In this document: positions 32,861 to 40,358 of the stretch, one piece after another
Layout of the letters: each line of letters starts with the position of its first letter
How positions within the stretch are numbered: the first letter of the stretch is position 1
From: Solobacterium sp.
GTDB lineage: Bacteria > Bacillota_I > Bacilli_A > Erysipelotrichales > Erysipelotrichaceae
Assembly: GCA_017469885.1 (NCBI GenBank)
Contig: JAFUFO010000030.1
Coordinates: 53,218 to 117,217 of the forward strand
Direction of reading: 5' to 3'
Length of the DNA: 64,000 nucleotides
The notes under the pieces: generated by a model
Database searches by the model: none
Seen by the model: only the letters and a program-made list of their open reading frames with translations
Told to the model about the DNA's origin: nothing
Translations under genes and position numbers: made by a program

Positions 32861-34009
32861 ATGAAGAAAATACTGGTTGGACTTTCAGGCGGCGTGGATT
32901 CTGCAGTCGCCGCTTATCTGTTAAAAGAGCAGGGATATGATGTCACCTGTGCCTTTATGCGTAACTGGGATTCCCTTACCAATGATGATATTCTGGGAAA
33001 TCCGACACTGGATGAAGGGCAGTGTACACAGGAAAAAGACTGGCAGGATGCACAGTCAGTCGCGGATACGCTGGGACTGCCGCTGAAACGCATTGATTTT
33101 ATCGAAGAGTACTGGACGGATGTATTTGAAACATTCCTCAGTACCTATCGGCGCGGACAGACTCCGAATCCGGATATTTTATGCAACAGATATATTAAAT
33201 TCGATCAGTTTCTTTCCTATGCCAAGCGGGAAGGGTTTGATATTCTTGCGACCGGCCACTATGCCAAAAACGGTACGTACCAGGGAAAGCCGGCACTGCT
33301 GAAAGCGGATGACCGCTCAAAGGATCAGTCCTACTTTCTGGCAGAAATCAAACGTTCCTGTCTCGACTCCATTCTGTTTCCGCTTGCCGGTGTTCCGAAA
33401 ACCGAAGTACGCAGAATTGCGGCGGAACTGAACCTTTCCATCGCAAAGAAGAAGGACAGTACCGGCATCTGCTTTATCGGCGAACGGAAATTCCGGGAAT
33501 TTCTTTCAAACTATCTCCCGATGAAACCGGGAAAAATCATCGAGATCAGCGGAGAGACCGTCGGAGAACACAAAGGCGTTCTTTACTATACGATCGGACA
33601 GCGCAAAGGACTGAATATCGGCGGTACCGGACCGTATTATGTGATCGGCAAGGATGTTGCCAAAAACGAACTTTATGTCGCAAATACCGCAGATGAATCC
33701 TGGCTGTACAGTACGTCCTGCATCGTCCGTGATATGAATTACCTTGCGGACATTACGTTCCCGATGCAGGTACATGCAAAATTCCGTTACCGGCAGGAGG
33801 ATCAGCCCGTAACTATTGAGCGGATCGATGATGCCACGCTGAATGTTGTATACCCGCAGGGAATCCGTTCCATAACGCCCGGACAAGAGGCTGTCTTTTA
33901 TGATGGAGACGTCATGCTGGGAGGCGGTGTCATCGATACGGTGTATCAGAACGGAGAAGATATTGCGCAGAAGATCCGGAACCAGTTAGAGGTAACGCAT
34001 GGAATCTGA
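32861..34009 (+). CDS. mnmA: tRNA-specific 2-thiouridylase
   Basis: Adds sulfur to U34 of tRNA-Lys, -Glu and -Gln. The 382-residue protein has the PP-loop motif VGLSGGVDSAVAAYLL near residues 5-20, the first catalytic cysteine in the NPDILCNRYIKF region and the second in STGICFIGERKF, plus the C-terminal beta-barrel (TPGQEAVFYDGD). The ATG lies 7 nt after a TATAAT box with no ribosome site, so the mRNA is probably leaderless. recD2 starts within its last 11 nt, a gene pair common in Firmicutes. Confidence 0.97.
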   Translation: MKKILVGLSGGVDSAVAAYLLKEQGYDVTCAFMRNWDSLTNDDILGNPTLDEGQCTQEKDWQDAQSVADTLGLPLKRIDFIEEYWTDVFETFLSTYRRGQTPNPDILCNRYIKFDQFLSYAKREGFDILATGHYAKNGTYQGKPALLKADDRSKDQSYFLAEIKRSCLDSILFPLAGVPKTEVRRIAAELNLSIAKKKDSTGICFIGERKFREFLSNYLPMKPGKIIEISGETVGEHKGVLYYTIGQRKGLNIGGTGPYYVIGKDVAKNELYVANTADESWLYSTSCIVRDMNYLADITFPMQVHAKFRYRQEDQPVTIERIDDATLNVVYPQGIRSITPGQEAVFYDGDVMLGGGVIDTVYQNGEDIAQKIRNQLEVTHGI

Positions 34010-36221
34010 TGTCATCCTGACTGGAAAACCGGTGCATATTCTGTTTCGGAACGATGAGAATTTCTATACCGTCATGAAATTCCGCATCGCAGATGAACAG
34101 GAAAAAGTAATCACGGTTACGGGAATTCTTCCGGAACGTCCGGCAATTGACTGCCTGTATCGTATCTACGGTACCTATGTGGAACATCCAAGATACGGAA
34201 TGCAGCTGAAAATAGATGCAATCGAACGGCCGCTGCCCAATGAGGCTGAGTCGATCCTCCGCTATCTTTGCGGTGTGCAGTTTCCGGGTATCGGTAAGAA
34301 GACAGCACAGAAGATCGTCAGTCTGCTTGGAGAAGACTGCCTTGATCTGATCCGCAACAGTCCGGAAGTGCTGTATCAGATTCCAGGATTATCGGAAGAA
34401 AAAGCAGAAATCATTCGAAACGGTATCGCACAGGAAGATGACGGTATGGCAGAACTTGTGCGTTTTCTGAATGTGCATGGAATCGGAGTACGGAATCTTG
34501 TACGTCTGAATCGTGCGTATGGAAAACAGGCGCTTGAAAAGCTGAAGGAGAATCCATACCGCGTGATGGAAGACTGTGACGGATTCGGCTTTAAAACCGC
34601 AGATAAGATCGCCATGGCACTTGGATTTGATCCTGCGGACGATCGGCGTCTTACCGCGATGATGACTTCCTTATGCATGGATATGTGCATGGAGGAAGGT
34701 GATTCCTATATTGAAGAAGAACATCTGTTTGCCCGTTTCCAAAGGGAATACGGTGATTCCAGCGCCAATCCATCGGATTACCTGGATTACGCCGTAGGAA
34801 GAGGCCAGCTGATTGAAGAAAACGGCCGCATCTATCCGAAATCTCAATACGAAAGCGAAACGGAGATTGCTGAATTTCTTTCCGGTTACCCATACAGCAG
34901 CATCGATCCTTATGATCCGGATCTTTTGGAACAGTATCTCAGTGAGATGCAGGATCAGCTCAGTATTCAATATGATGACTGTCAGATTGAGGCGATCCAT
35001 GCATTCTTTGAATCTCCGTTCATGATCGTTACCGGAGGTCCGGGAACCGGAAAAACGACCGTTGTACGTGCATTTGTCACACTCTTCCGGAAACTCTATC
35101 CCGGCGCAACGGTACTCACCGCAGCGCCTACCGGGCGTGCCGCAAAGCGCCTTGCGGAACTTACCGACAGTGAATCGCTCACCATTCATTCAATGCTGAA
35201 ATGGGATCTGGAAACAAACTCCTTCGGTGTTACCGAGGAAGAGCCTCTGAGCGCAGATCTTCTGATTGTAGATGAGTTTTCCATGGTTGATGGGTATCTC
35301 TTTTCCAATCTTCTAGAGGCATCTAAACGAATCAAACGGATCTGTATCATTGGTGACGAAGATCAGCTTCCCAGTGTCTCTCCCGGATCCGTGCTGCGTG
35401 ATCTTATCCGGACGAATGAGTTTCCTCTGATCCGGCTGGCACATATTCACCGTCAGAAAGAGGGCAGTGATGTCATTTCCCTGGCACACCAGATTCATAA
35501 TGCGGATGTTGATTTCACTCAGCTGAATCAGGATGTGCGGTTCTATGATTGTCCGAGCGAAGATATCAAACGCAACATTCTTTCCATAGCGCAGAACGCT
35601 CTGGAAAAGGGATATGACGTCAATGATATTCAGGTCATCAGTCCGATCTACAATTCCAACGCGGGTATCGACGTCCTGAACAACGCCCTGCAGGAATTCA
35701 TCAATCCGCCGGCACCGCATCGACGGGAACTGAAAGTCGGATATACGATCTTCCGGGAAGGCGACAAGATCCTGCAGTTAAAGAATCAGCCGGATGACGA
35801 TGTATACAACGGAGATATCGGCATGCTGGAAGAAATCCTCTACGCATCCGAAACCGAAAACAAACAGGCGGTTCTTACTGTCCGGTTTGATGATATTTAT
35901 GTGGAATATTCCGGAGATAATCTTGCGAATATTTCTCTTGCTTACTGTATCTCTGTTCATAAGAGCCAGGGCAGTGAGTATCCGATCGTAATCTTTCCGA
36001 TTACCAGACGGTTCAGTTTCATGCTGCAGCGGAAACTGATATACACCGGGTGTTCACGCGCAAGGCAGTCCCTGATTATGCTTGGCGACCGCAGTGCGTT
36101 TATGGAAGGTATCCGTACTGAAGAACGCCATATCCGTAAAACAACGCTGACCGAACGTATTTGCAGAGCGCTGGAAGCGCGTAAGGCGGAAGCGGAATGG
36201 GACGAAGGAGAATTTGCATGA
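33999..36221 (+). CDS. recD2: RecD2-type ATP-dependent DNA helicase
   Basis: 740-residue SF1B 5'-3' helicase acting in DNA repair outside RecBCD. The N-terminal part holds an OB-like region and helix-hairpin-helix repeats (LCGVQFPGIGKKTAQKIVSLLG, VLYQIPGLSEEKAEII). The helicase core has Walker A VTGGPGTGKTTVV near residue 345, DEFSMVDGYLF (motif II), GDEDQLPSVSPGSVLRDL (motif III) and a C-terminal VHKSQGSEYPIVIFP (motif V). It overlaps mnmA by 11 nt and the downstream HD gene by 4 nt. Confidence 0.95.
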   Translation: MESDVILTGKPVHILFRNDENFYTVMKFRIADEQEKVITVTGILPERPAIDCLYRIYGTYVEHPRYGMQLKIDAIERPLPNEAESILRYLCGVQFPGIGKKTAQKIVSLLGEDCLDLIRNSPEVLYQIPGLSEEKAEIIRNGIAQEDDGMAELVRFLNVHGIGVRNLVRLNRAYGKQALEKLKENPYRVMEDCDGFGFKTADKIAMALGFDPADDRRLTAMMTSLCMDMCMEEGDSYIEEEHLFARFQREYGDSSANPSDYLDYAVGRGQLIEENGRIYPKSQYESETEIAEFLSGYPYSSIDPYDPDLLEQYLSEMQDQLSIQYDDCQIEAIHAFFESPFMIVTGGPGTGKTTVVRAFVTLFRKLYPGATVLTAAPTGRAAKRLAELTDSESLTIHSMLKWDLETNSFGVTEEEPLSADLLIVDEFSMVDGYLFSNLLEASKRIKRICIIGDEDQLPSVSPGSVLRDLIRTNEFPLIRLAHIHRQKEGSDVISLAHQIHNADVDFTQLNQDVRFYDCPSEDIKRNILSIAQNALEKGYDVNDIQVISPIYNSNAGIDVLNNALQEFINPPAPHRRELKVGYTIFREGDKILQLKNQPDDDVYNGDIGMLEEILYASETENKQAVLTVRFDDIYVEYSGDNLANISLAYCISVHKSQGSEYPIVIFPITRRFSFMLQRKLIYTGCSRARQSLIMLGDRSAFMEGIRTEERHIRKTTLTERICRALEARKAEAEWDEGEFA

Positions 36222-37012
36222 CCGATATGACAACATACTGGATTCTGCCTGAAGAAAACAATGCGATTGTCCGTACAAACAGCAGCGGAATATCTGAGCA
36301 GTATAACTTCTTTTCGGATCAATGGATTCCCTGTGAGGCACTGCAGTCTGCACGTATGGAAATCAATTCAGAAGATGTAAAGATGATTCGCCATGCGTTT
36401 ATGCTCGCAAAGCATGTTCATGAAGGGCAGACTGATAAAGCAGGGGCAGATTATATCCTGCATCCGTTTCGGGTGTCTCAGTTTGTAAAAGGCGGTCCAA
36501 CGGAAATCACCATCGCACTTCTGCATGATGTCGTTGAGGATACGGATACAACACTGGAAGACCTCAGGAACGAAGGGTTTCCGGAGAATGTTGTAAACGG
36601 TGTTGATGCGGTCACAAGAAGGCCCGAAGAGGCACGCGATATCTATCTGATCCGTGTGAAGAACAATCCTTCAGCACGTCTTGTAAAGTTGGCCGATCTG
36701 AAGCATAATTCCGATCTTTCACGGATTCCCGATCCTAAGGCAACGGATCGGGAGCGGGTTCAGAATTATCAGAAGGAGATCGCATTTCTGAAATCCGATT
36801 CAATAGGTAATATAGGTGAAACAGACAAGAGGAACGAAAGGATGAAACGTAACATGGATCAGGAGAAACCGATTGTGATCAGCGGAACAACTCTGGAGCA
36901 CATTTCCGGCGGTGACAAAAAAATTTCCGGCGGGAACAGTGAAGTTTTTGGCGCTCCCGATGCTATGATTGAAAATCCGTTTCTGACTCCGCATGATTCT
37001 GAAGGTGAGTAA
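36218..37012 (+). CDS. RelA/SpoT-type HD hydrolase (small alarmone hydrolase-like) with a double-glycine C-terminal tail
   Basis: 264-residue protein from the ATG at 36218 (AAGGAG site, overlaps recD2 by 4 nt). Residues ~50-190 follow the RelA/SpoT hydrolase pattern: AFMLAKHVHEGQTDKAGADYILHPFRV, LLHDVVEDTDTTLEDL and ARLVKLADLKHNSDLSR, so metal-dependent (p)ppGpp hydrolysis is plausible. There is no synthetase domain. After residue ~205 the frame continues into a 56-residue tail that looks exactly like a double-glycine peptide with its own ribosome site (see 36842). Either the tail is fused to the enzyme, or two products are made from one frame by internal initiation. Confidence 0.82.
   Translation: MTDMTTYWILPEENNAIVRTNSSGISEQYNFFSDQWIPCEALQSARMEINSEDVKMIRHAFMLAKHVHEGQTDKAGADYILHPFRVSQFVKGGPTEITIALLHDVVEDTDTTLEDLRNEGFPENVVNGVDAVTRRPEEARDIYLIRVKNNPSARLVKLADLKHNSDLSRIPDPKATDRERVQNYQKEIAFLKSDSIGNIGETDKRNERMKRNMDQEKPIVISGTTLEHISGGDKKISGGNSEVFGAPDAMIENPFLTPHDSEGE
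36842..37012 (+). CDS. Double-glycine leader peptide C (in-frame internal start in the HD hydrolase gene)
   Basis: Candidate separate 56-residue peptide starting at ATG 36842, preceded by an AGAGG site 9 nt upstream. Residues 13-24 (ISGTTLEHISGG) match the double-glycine leader consensus: hydrophobic at -12, Ser at -11, Leu at -7, Ile at -4 and Gly-Gly at -2/-1. The core begins DKKISGGNSEVFGAPD, and G-G-N-S-E-V-F matches the shared motif of peptides A and B. The frame is continuous with the upstream HD hydrolase, so this could also be only a C-terminal tail of that enzyme. The internal ribosome site and the position of the leader at the N-terminus of this segment favour a separate product. 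Confidence 0.55.
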   Translation: MKRNMDQEKPIVISGTTLEHISGGDKKISGGNSEVFGAPDAMIENPFLTPHDSEGE

Positions 37013-37058
37013 ACTTCAGAGTCGCAGTTTAGTTTCAATTACATCTTAATTCACAAAA

Positions 37059-37099
37059 AAATCGCTGTGCGCTGTTCCATGAACAGTACGCAGCGATTT
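37059..37099. terminator. Bidirectional terminator between the HD hydrolase/peptide C and the ABC operon
   Basis: A long hairpin of about 19 bp with a few mismatches (AAATCGCTG... paired with ...CAGCGATTT) around CAT, flanked by an A-run on the left and T-rich sequence on the right. Confidence 0.85.
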
Positions 37100-37103
37100 C
37101 TGT

Positions 37104-37910
37104 TTATTTCGAGAGAAGTGCCTGATCGTTTGCAAATTCTTCACCGCTGGCGGCTTCGAATTTCTTCATGAGATCCTCGACAGTAAGCTGTTTCTTTTCT
37201 TCTCCGCGGACATCCAGGAGAATCTTACCTTCGTCCATCATGATCAGACGATTTCCGATGTGAATCGCATCACGCATATTATGGGTGACCATCATTGTGG
37301 TGAGATGATTCTCTTCGACAATTTCCTTTGTAAGATCAAGAACCAGCTTTGCAGTTTTCGGATCAAGCGCGGCGGTATGCTCATCCAGAAGGAGAATCTT
37401 AGGACGCTGCAGGCTGGCCATCAGAAGGGTAAGTGCCTGACGCTGACCGCCGGACAGAAGACCGACTTTTGTCTGCATGCGGTCCTCAAGACCAAGGCCG
37501 AGTGTGGCAAGCTTTTCACGGAACATCTGACGATCCGCTGCCTTAACATTCCATCCAAGACCGCGTGACTTACCGCGTTTTGCGGCAAGTGCGAGGTTTT
37601 CTTCGATCTGCATATCTGCAGCTGTACCGGTCATCGGATCTTGGAAGACCCGTCCGATCAAAGAGGCACGCTTGAAGTCCGGAAGGCCAGTGACATCAAT
37701 GCCGTCAATGAAGATGGATCCTTCATCAACCGGCCAGACACCGGCAACTGCGTTCAGCATGGTACTCTTACCGGCGCCGTTTCCGCCGATTACCGTAACG
37801 AAATCGTTTTCTTCAAGTTCCAGATCTACATGATTCAGGGCAATCTTTTCATTGATTGTTCCGGGATTGAATGTTTTGCATACATTCGTCAGTTTCAGCA
37901 TCGCAGTCAT
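37104..37910 (-). CDS. ABC transporter ATP-binding protein (TrpXYZ-like importer)
   Basis: 268-residue ABC ATPase. Walker A VIGGNGAGKSTML near residues 40-52, signature LLSGGQRQALTLLMASL, Walker B KILLLDEHTAALDP and the His-loop MMVTHNMRDAI are intact. It is the last gene of a three-gene minus-strand operon with a permease and a lipoprotein of the PF04392 type, a combination found in Firmicute importers for aromatic or other amino acids (TrpXYZ-like). It abuts the permease by 1 nt. Confidence 0.93.
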   Translation of the reverse strand: MTAMLKLTNVCKTFNPGTINEKIALNHVDLELEENDFVTVIGGNGAGKSTMLNAVAGVWPVDEGSIFIDGIDVTGLPDFKRASLIGRVFQDPMTGTAADMQIEENLALAAKRGKSRGLGWNVKAADRQMFREKLATLGLGLEDRMQTKVGLLSGGQRQALTLLMASLQRPKILLLDEHTAALDPKTAKLVLDLTKEIVEENHLTTMMVTHNMRDAIHIGNRLIMMDEGKILLDVRGEEKKQLTVEDLMKKFEAASGEEFANDQALLSK

Positions 37911-38854
37911 CAGTTTGCCTCCTTTGTGGTTTTTACCGACCGCTTTCCAGCACGGCTGAAGGAGGTCTTCATTTTTGTCTGAATATTAGGTACTGCAAGG
38001 AATACGGCAACTACAACAGCAGTCAGAAGTTTCAGATAGTTGGAATCGAGTTTCAGCCAGAGAACAATCACAATTACCAGATAATAAATGATTCCGCCAA
38101 CTGCCACAAAGCCAAGCCGGACAGCAAAATTCATCCGTTTGCCGATTAGTGCATTGCCGAGGACTTCACCGATGATAACGGCCGCAAGTCCGATGACGAT
38201 AGCGCCGCGCCCCATGTTGATATCCGCAAATCCCTGATACTGTGAGAGCAGTCCGCCGGACATCGCAACGAATGCATTAGAGAGGGCAAGACCGATTACC
38301 TTCATGGAATTGATATTGATACCCTGTGCCTTTGACATTTCCGGATTGGATCCGGTTGCACGCATGGCACTGCCGTGTTCGGTGCCGAAATACCAGTACA
38401 GTACAGCGATCACAAAGAGGATCAGCAGGGCACCGGTAAGGATGGAGCCGGGAATATTCCGACTGCTTACGAACAGATGATACTTATCGACCGGAAGGCC
38501 CTTGTTTGCGGACATACCCATAATCGCAAGATTGATGGAATATAAGGCAAACTGCGTGAGAATACCGGAAAGGATCGCCGGTATATCAAATACGGTATGA
38601 AGCAGACCGGTAACCATGCCGGCAATCATTCCGGCAACGGCTGCCGCAAGAACCGCGAGAACCGGATTGACGCCGGACAGAATCAGCATGACCGTTACTG
38701 CACCGCCGGTCGTGAACGAACCGTCAACGGTAAGATCAGCTATATCCAGAAGGCGGAAGGTGATATAGACACCCAGCGCCATAAATCCCCAGATCAGACC
38801 CTGCGCAATACCGCCCGGCATTGCACCGATCAGATTTCCGAAATTAAGACCCAT
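37910..38854 (-). CDS. ABC transporter permease (branched-chain amino acid type)
   Basis: 314-residue permease with eight to nine hydrophobic segments. The pattern FRLLDIADLTVDGSFTTGGAV near residues 33-53 and the NAFVAMSGGLLSQYQGFADINMGRGAIVIGLAAVIIGE segment fit the LivH/BPD_transp_2 type permease that pairs with PF04392 binding proteins. Middle gene of the operon; a hairpin separates it from the binding-protein gene. Confidence 0.92.
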   Translation of the reverse strand: MGLNFGNLIGAMPGGIAQGLIWGFMALGVYITFRLLDIADLTVDGSFTTGGAVTVMLILSGVNPVLAVLAAAVAGMIAGMVTGLLHTVFDIPAILSGILTQFALYSINLAIMGMSANKGLPVDKYHLFVSSRNIPGSILTGALLILFVIAVLYWYFGTEHGSAMRATGSNPEMSKAQGININSMKVIGLALSNAFVAMSGGLLSQYQGFADINMGRGAIVIGLAAVIIGEVLGNALIGKRMNFAVRLGFVAVGGIIYYLVIVIVLWLKLDSNYLKLLTAVVVAVFLAVPNIQTKMKTSFSRAGKRSVKTTKEAN

Positions 38855-38891
38855 AGTTAATTACCCCCAGAAGAAAACGAATTCAGTATAG

Positions 38892-38920
38892 CAAAATACG
38901 GGGCGGATTCACCCCGTATT
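38892..38920 (-). terminator. Intercistronic hairpin between binding protein and permease genes
   Basis: AATACGGGG and CCCCGTATT form a perfect 9-bp stem with an 8-nt loop, followed on the minus strand by a short T-run. It probably acts as a partial terminator or mRNA stabiliser that raises binding protein over permease expression. Confidence 0.75.
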
Positions 38921-38944
38921 CATTTAATTCAATAAACGAAACGG

Positions 38945-39979
38945 TTACTCAGCACGCTCAGCAGCTTCGTAATCGGAAGGGACAGTGATACCAAGTGCTT
39001 CACAGCGTGCAGCGTCATATTTCTTAACCGGATTCTGATAGTATTCGATCGGCATTTCGCTGACGTTTGCTTCACCTTTGAGAATCTTTGCGGCCATAGC
39101 GCCGGTTGTCTTGCCAAGCTCGTAGTAGTCAATGGAGAGTGTTGCAATACCGCATCCGCTCATGATGCCTTCTTCTCCGGTGATGATCGGAATGCCTGCT
39201 TCAGAAGCAACTGCGTCAATCAGACCGGTGTTGCTGGCAGCGGTGTTGTCTGTCGGGATATAAAGCGCTTCATTTTCAGAAACCGCGGTAGTTGTGATTG
39301 CCTGAACATCGTTGGAATCGGTGAATGTATAGACATTAACTGTCTTTCCTTTTCCTTCCAGAGTTTCCTTGACGACTTCTGCCTGGTATTTGGAGTTTGC
39401 TTCTGCAGAGCAGTAGATGATACCGATTTTGGAAGCATCCGGAATCAGTTCATCGAACATTGCTGCCTGCTGATCCAGCGGGGCGAGATCGCTTGTGCCG
39501 GAAACGTTGGTTCCGACAGTTCCGTTGAAGTCATCAATGGAGAGTGCTGTACCGTATTCGGTGATTGCGGTGCCGAGAACCGGAATGGTTGCGGTTCCGT
39601 TGGCGGCTGCCTGAAGGGCAGGTGTAGCAATTGCGAGCATCAGATCAACGTTTTCGGTAACGAATCCGGAAACGATGGAGTTGCAGGTTGCGCTGTCGCC
39701 GGCTGCGTTCTGGTAATCGAACTTAACGTTGTCTTCTCCGAGCTGAGCGACCAGTTCATCCTGGAAGCCCTGTGCTGCTGCGTCGAGCGCTACATGCTGT
39801 ACAAGCTGTACGATACCGACGTTATAAACTTTTGCATCTGCATCCGCACTCTGTGTTTCTGCAGCAGGTTCCGTTGAATTGCTTTCGGCGGCAGGTTCGC
39901 CTGCAGATGTGCTTGTGCCGCATGCCGCAAGACTAAGTCCGAGCACTGCACTGAGCAATACGTTTGTAAAATTTTTCAT
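38945..39979 (-). CDS. ABC transporter substrate-binding lipoprotein (PF04392 type)
   Basis: 344-residue lipoprotein. The signal MKNFTNVLLSAVLGLSLAAC ends with lipobox L-A-A-C (Cys20), followed by a Ser/Glu/Ala-rich linker. The mature part follows the ABC_sub_bind pattern: VGIVQLVQHVALDAAAQGFQ, LMLAIATPALQAAANGT, KIGIIYCSAEANSKYQAE, ALYIPTDNTAASNTGLI and ATLSIDYYELGKTTGAMA. The start at 39979 is chosen because the signal peptide begins there; an in-frame ATG at 40021 would add a hydrophilic extension. First gene of the operon. The substrate cannot be named from sequence; aromatic amino acids are one option. Confidence 0.92.
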   Translation of the reverse strand: MKNFTNVLLSAVLGLSLAACGTSTSAGEPAAESNSTEPAAETQSADADAKVYNVGIVQLVQHVALDAAAQGFQDELVAQLGEDNVKFDYQNAAGDSATCNSIVSGFVTENVDLMLAIATPALQAAANGTATIPVLGTAITEYGTALSIDDFNGTVGTNVSGTSDLAPLDQQAAMFDELIPDASKIGIIYCSAEANSKYQAEVVKETLEGKGKTVNVYTFTDSNDVQAITTTAVSENEALYIPTDNTAASNTGLIDAVASEAGIPIITGEEGIMSGCGIATLSIDYYELGKTTGAMAAKILKGEANVSEMPIEYYQNPVKKYDAARCEALGITVPSDYEAAERAE

Positions 39980-40083
39980 GTTATTTTCATTCCCCCTGAA
40001 AGTGTTTACAACAATTTGCATTTTATTACATTAATGTATCTGCGTCAATGGAGATCGTTTATAAATAAGTAAAAAATATTTAC

Positions 40084-40113
40084 TTTCCAAAACACGGATT
40101 ATCCTGCTATCAT
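40084..40113 (+). promoter_or_regulatory. Promoter of the alaS T-box leader
   Basis: TTTCCA (40084-40089) and TATCAT (40108-40113) with an 18-nt spacer; the start near 40120 is just before the T-box stem I. Confidence 0.6.
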
Positions 40114-40119
40114 AAATAG

Positions 40120-40340
40120 CGAACTTGAAGATGAAGGAAAGTAGGAATCATCGGTTCGGCATAGAGAGAAGACGGTTGGTGAAAGTCTTTACGGACAATG
40201 ATTCTGAAGCTGCTTCGGAGAGCGCCTAATCCGCGCCGTATGCCGGCGTTAACGGCTGAATTAAGTGCGTGTCATAGGATGACACGAAACAGGATGGTAC
40301 CGCGTGAAAACGTTCCTGCATTGTATGTGCAGGTTTTTTT
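40120..40340 (+). promoter_or_regulatory. T-box riboswitch, alanine specific
   Basis: Leader of alaS with T-box landmarks: AGTA/GGAATCAT at stem I paired with ATGATTC, a GCT (Ala) codon at the specifier position near 40209-40214 followed by GGAGAGC, the T-box sequence AGGATGGTACCGCG at 40291-40304, and a terminator hairpin CCTGCA/TGCAGG (40315-40333) with seven T. Uncharged tRNA-Ala should favour the antiterminator and alaS expression. Confidence 0.92.
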
Positions 40341-40358
40341 ATTGAAGGAGGAATTCAA

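Noticed and set aside
37104..39979. Exporter for the double-glycine peptides
   Set aside because: The operon is an importer (lipoprotein binding protein, LivH-type permease); the ATPase has no C39 peptidase or fused membrane domain.
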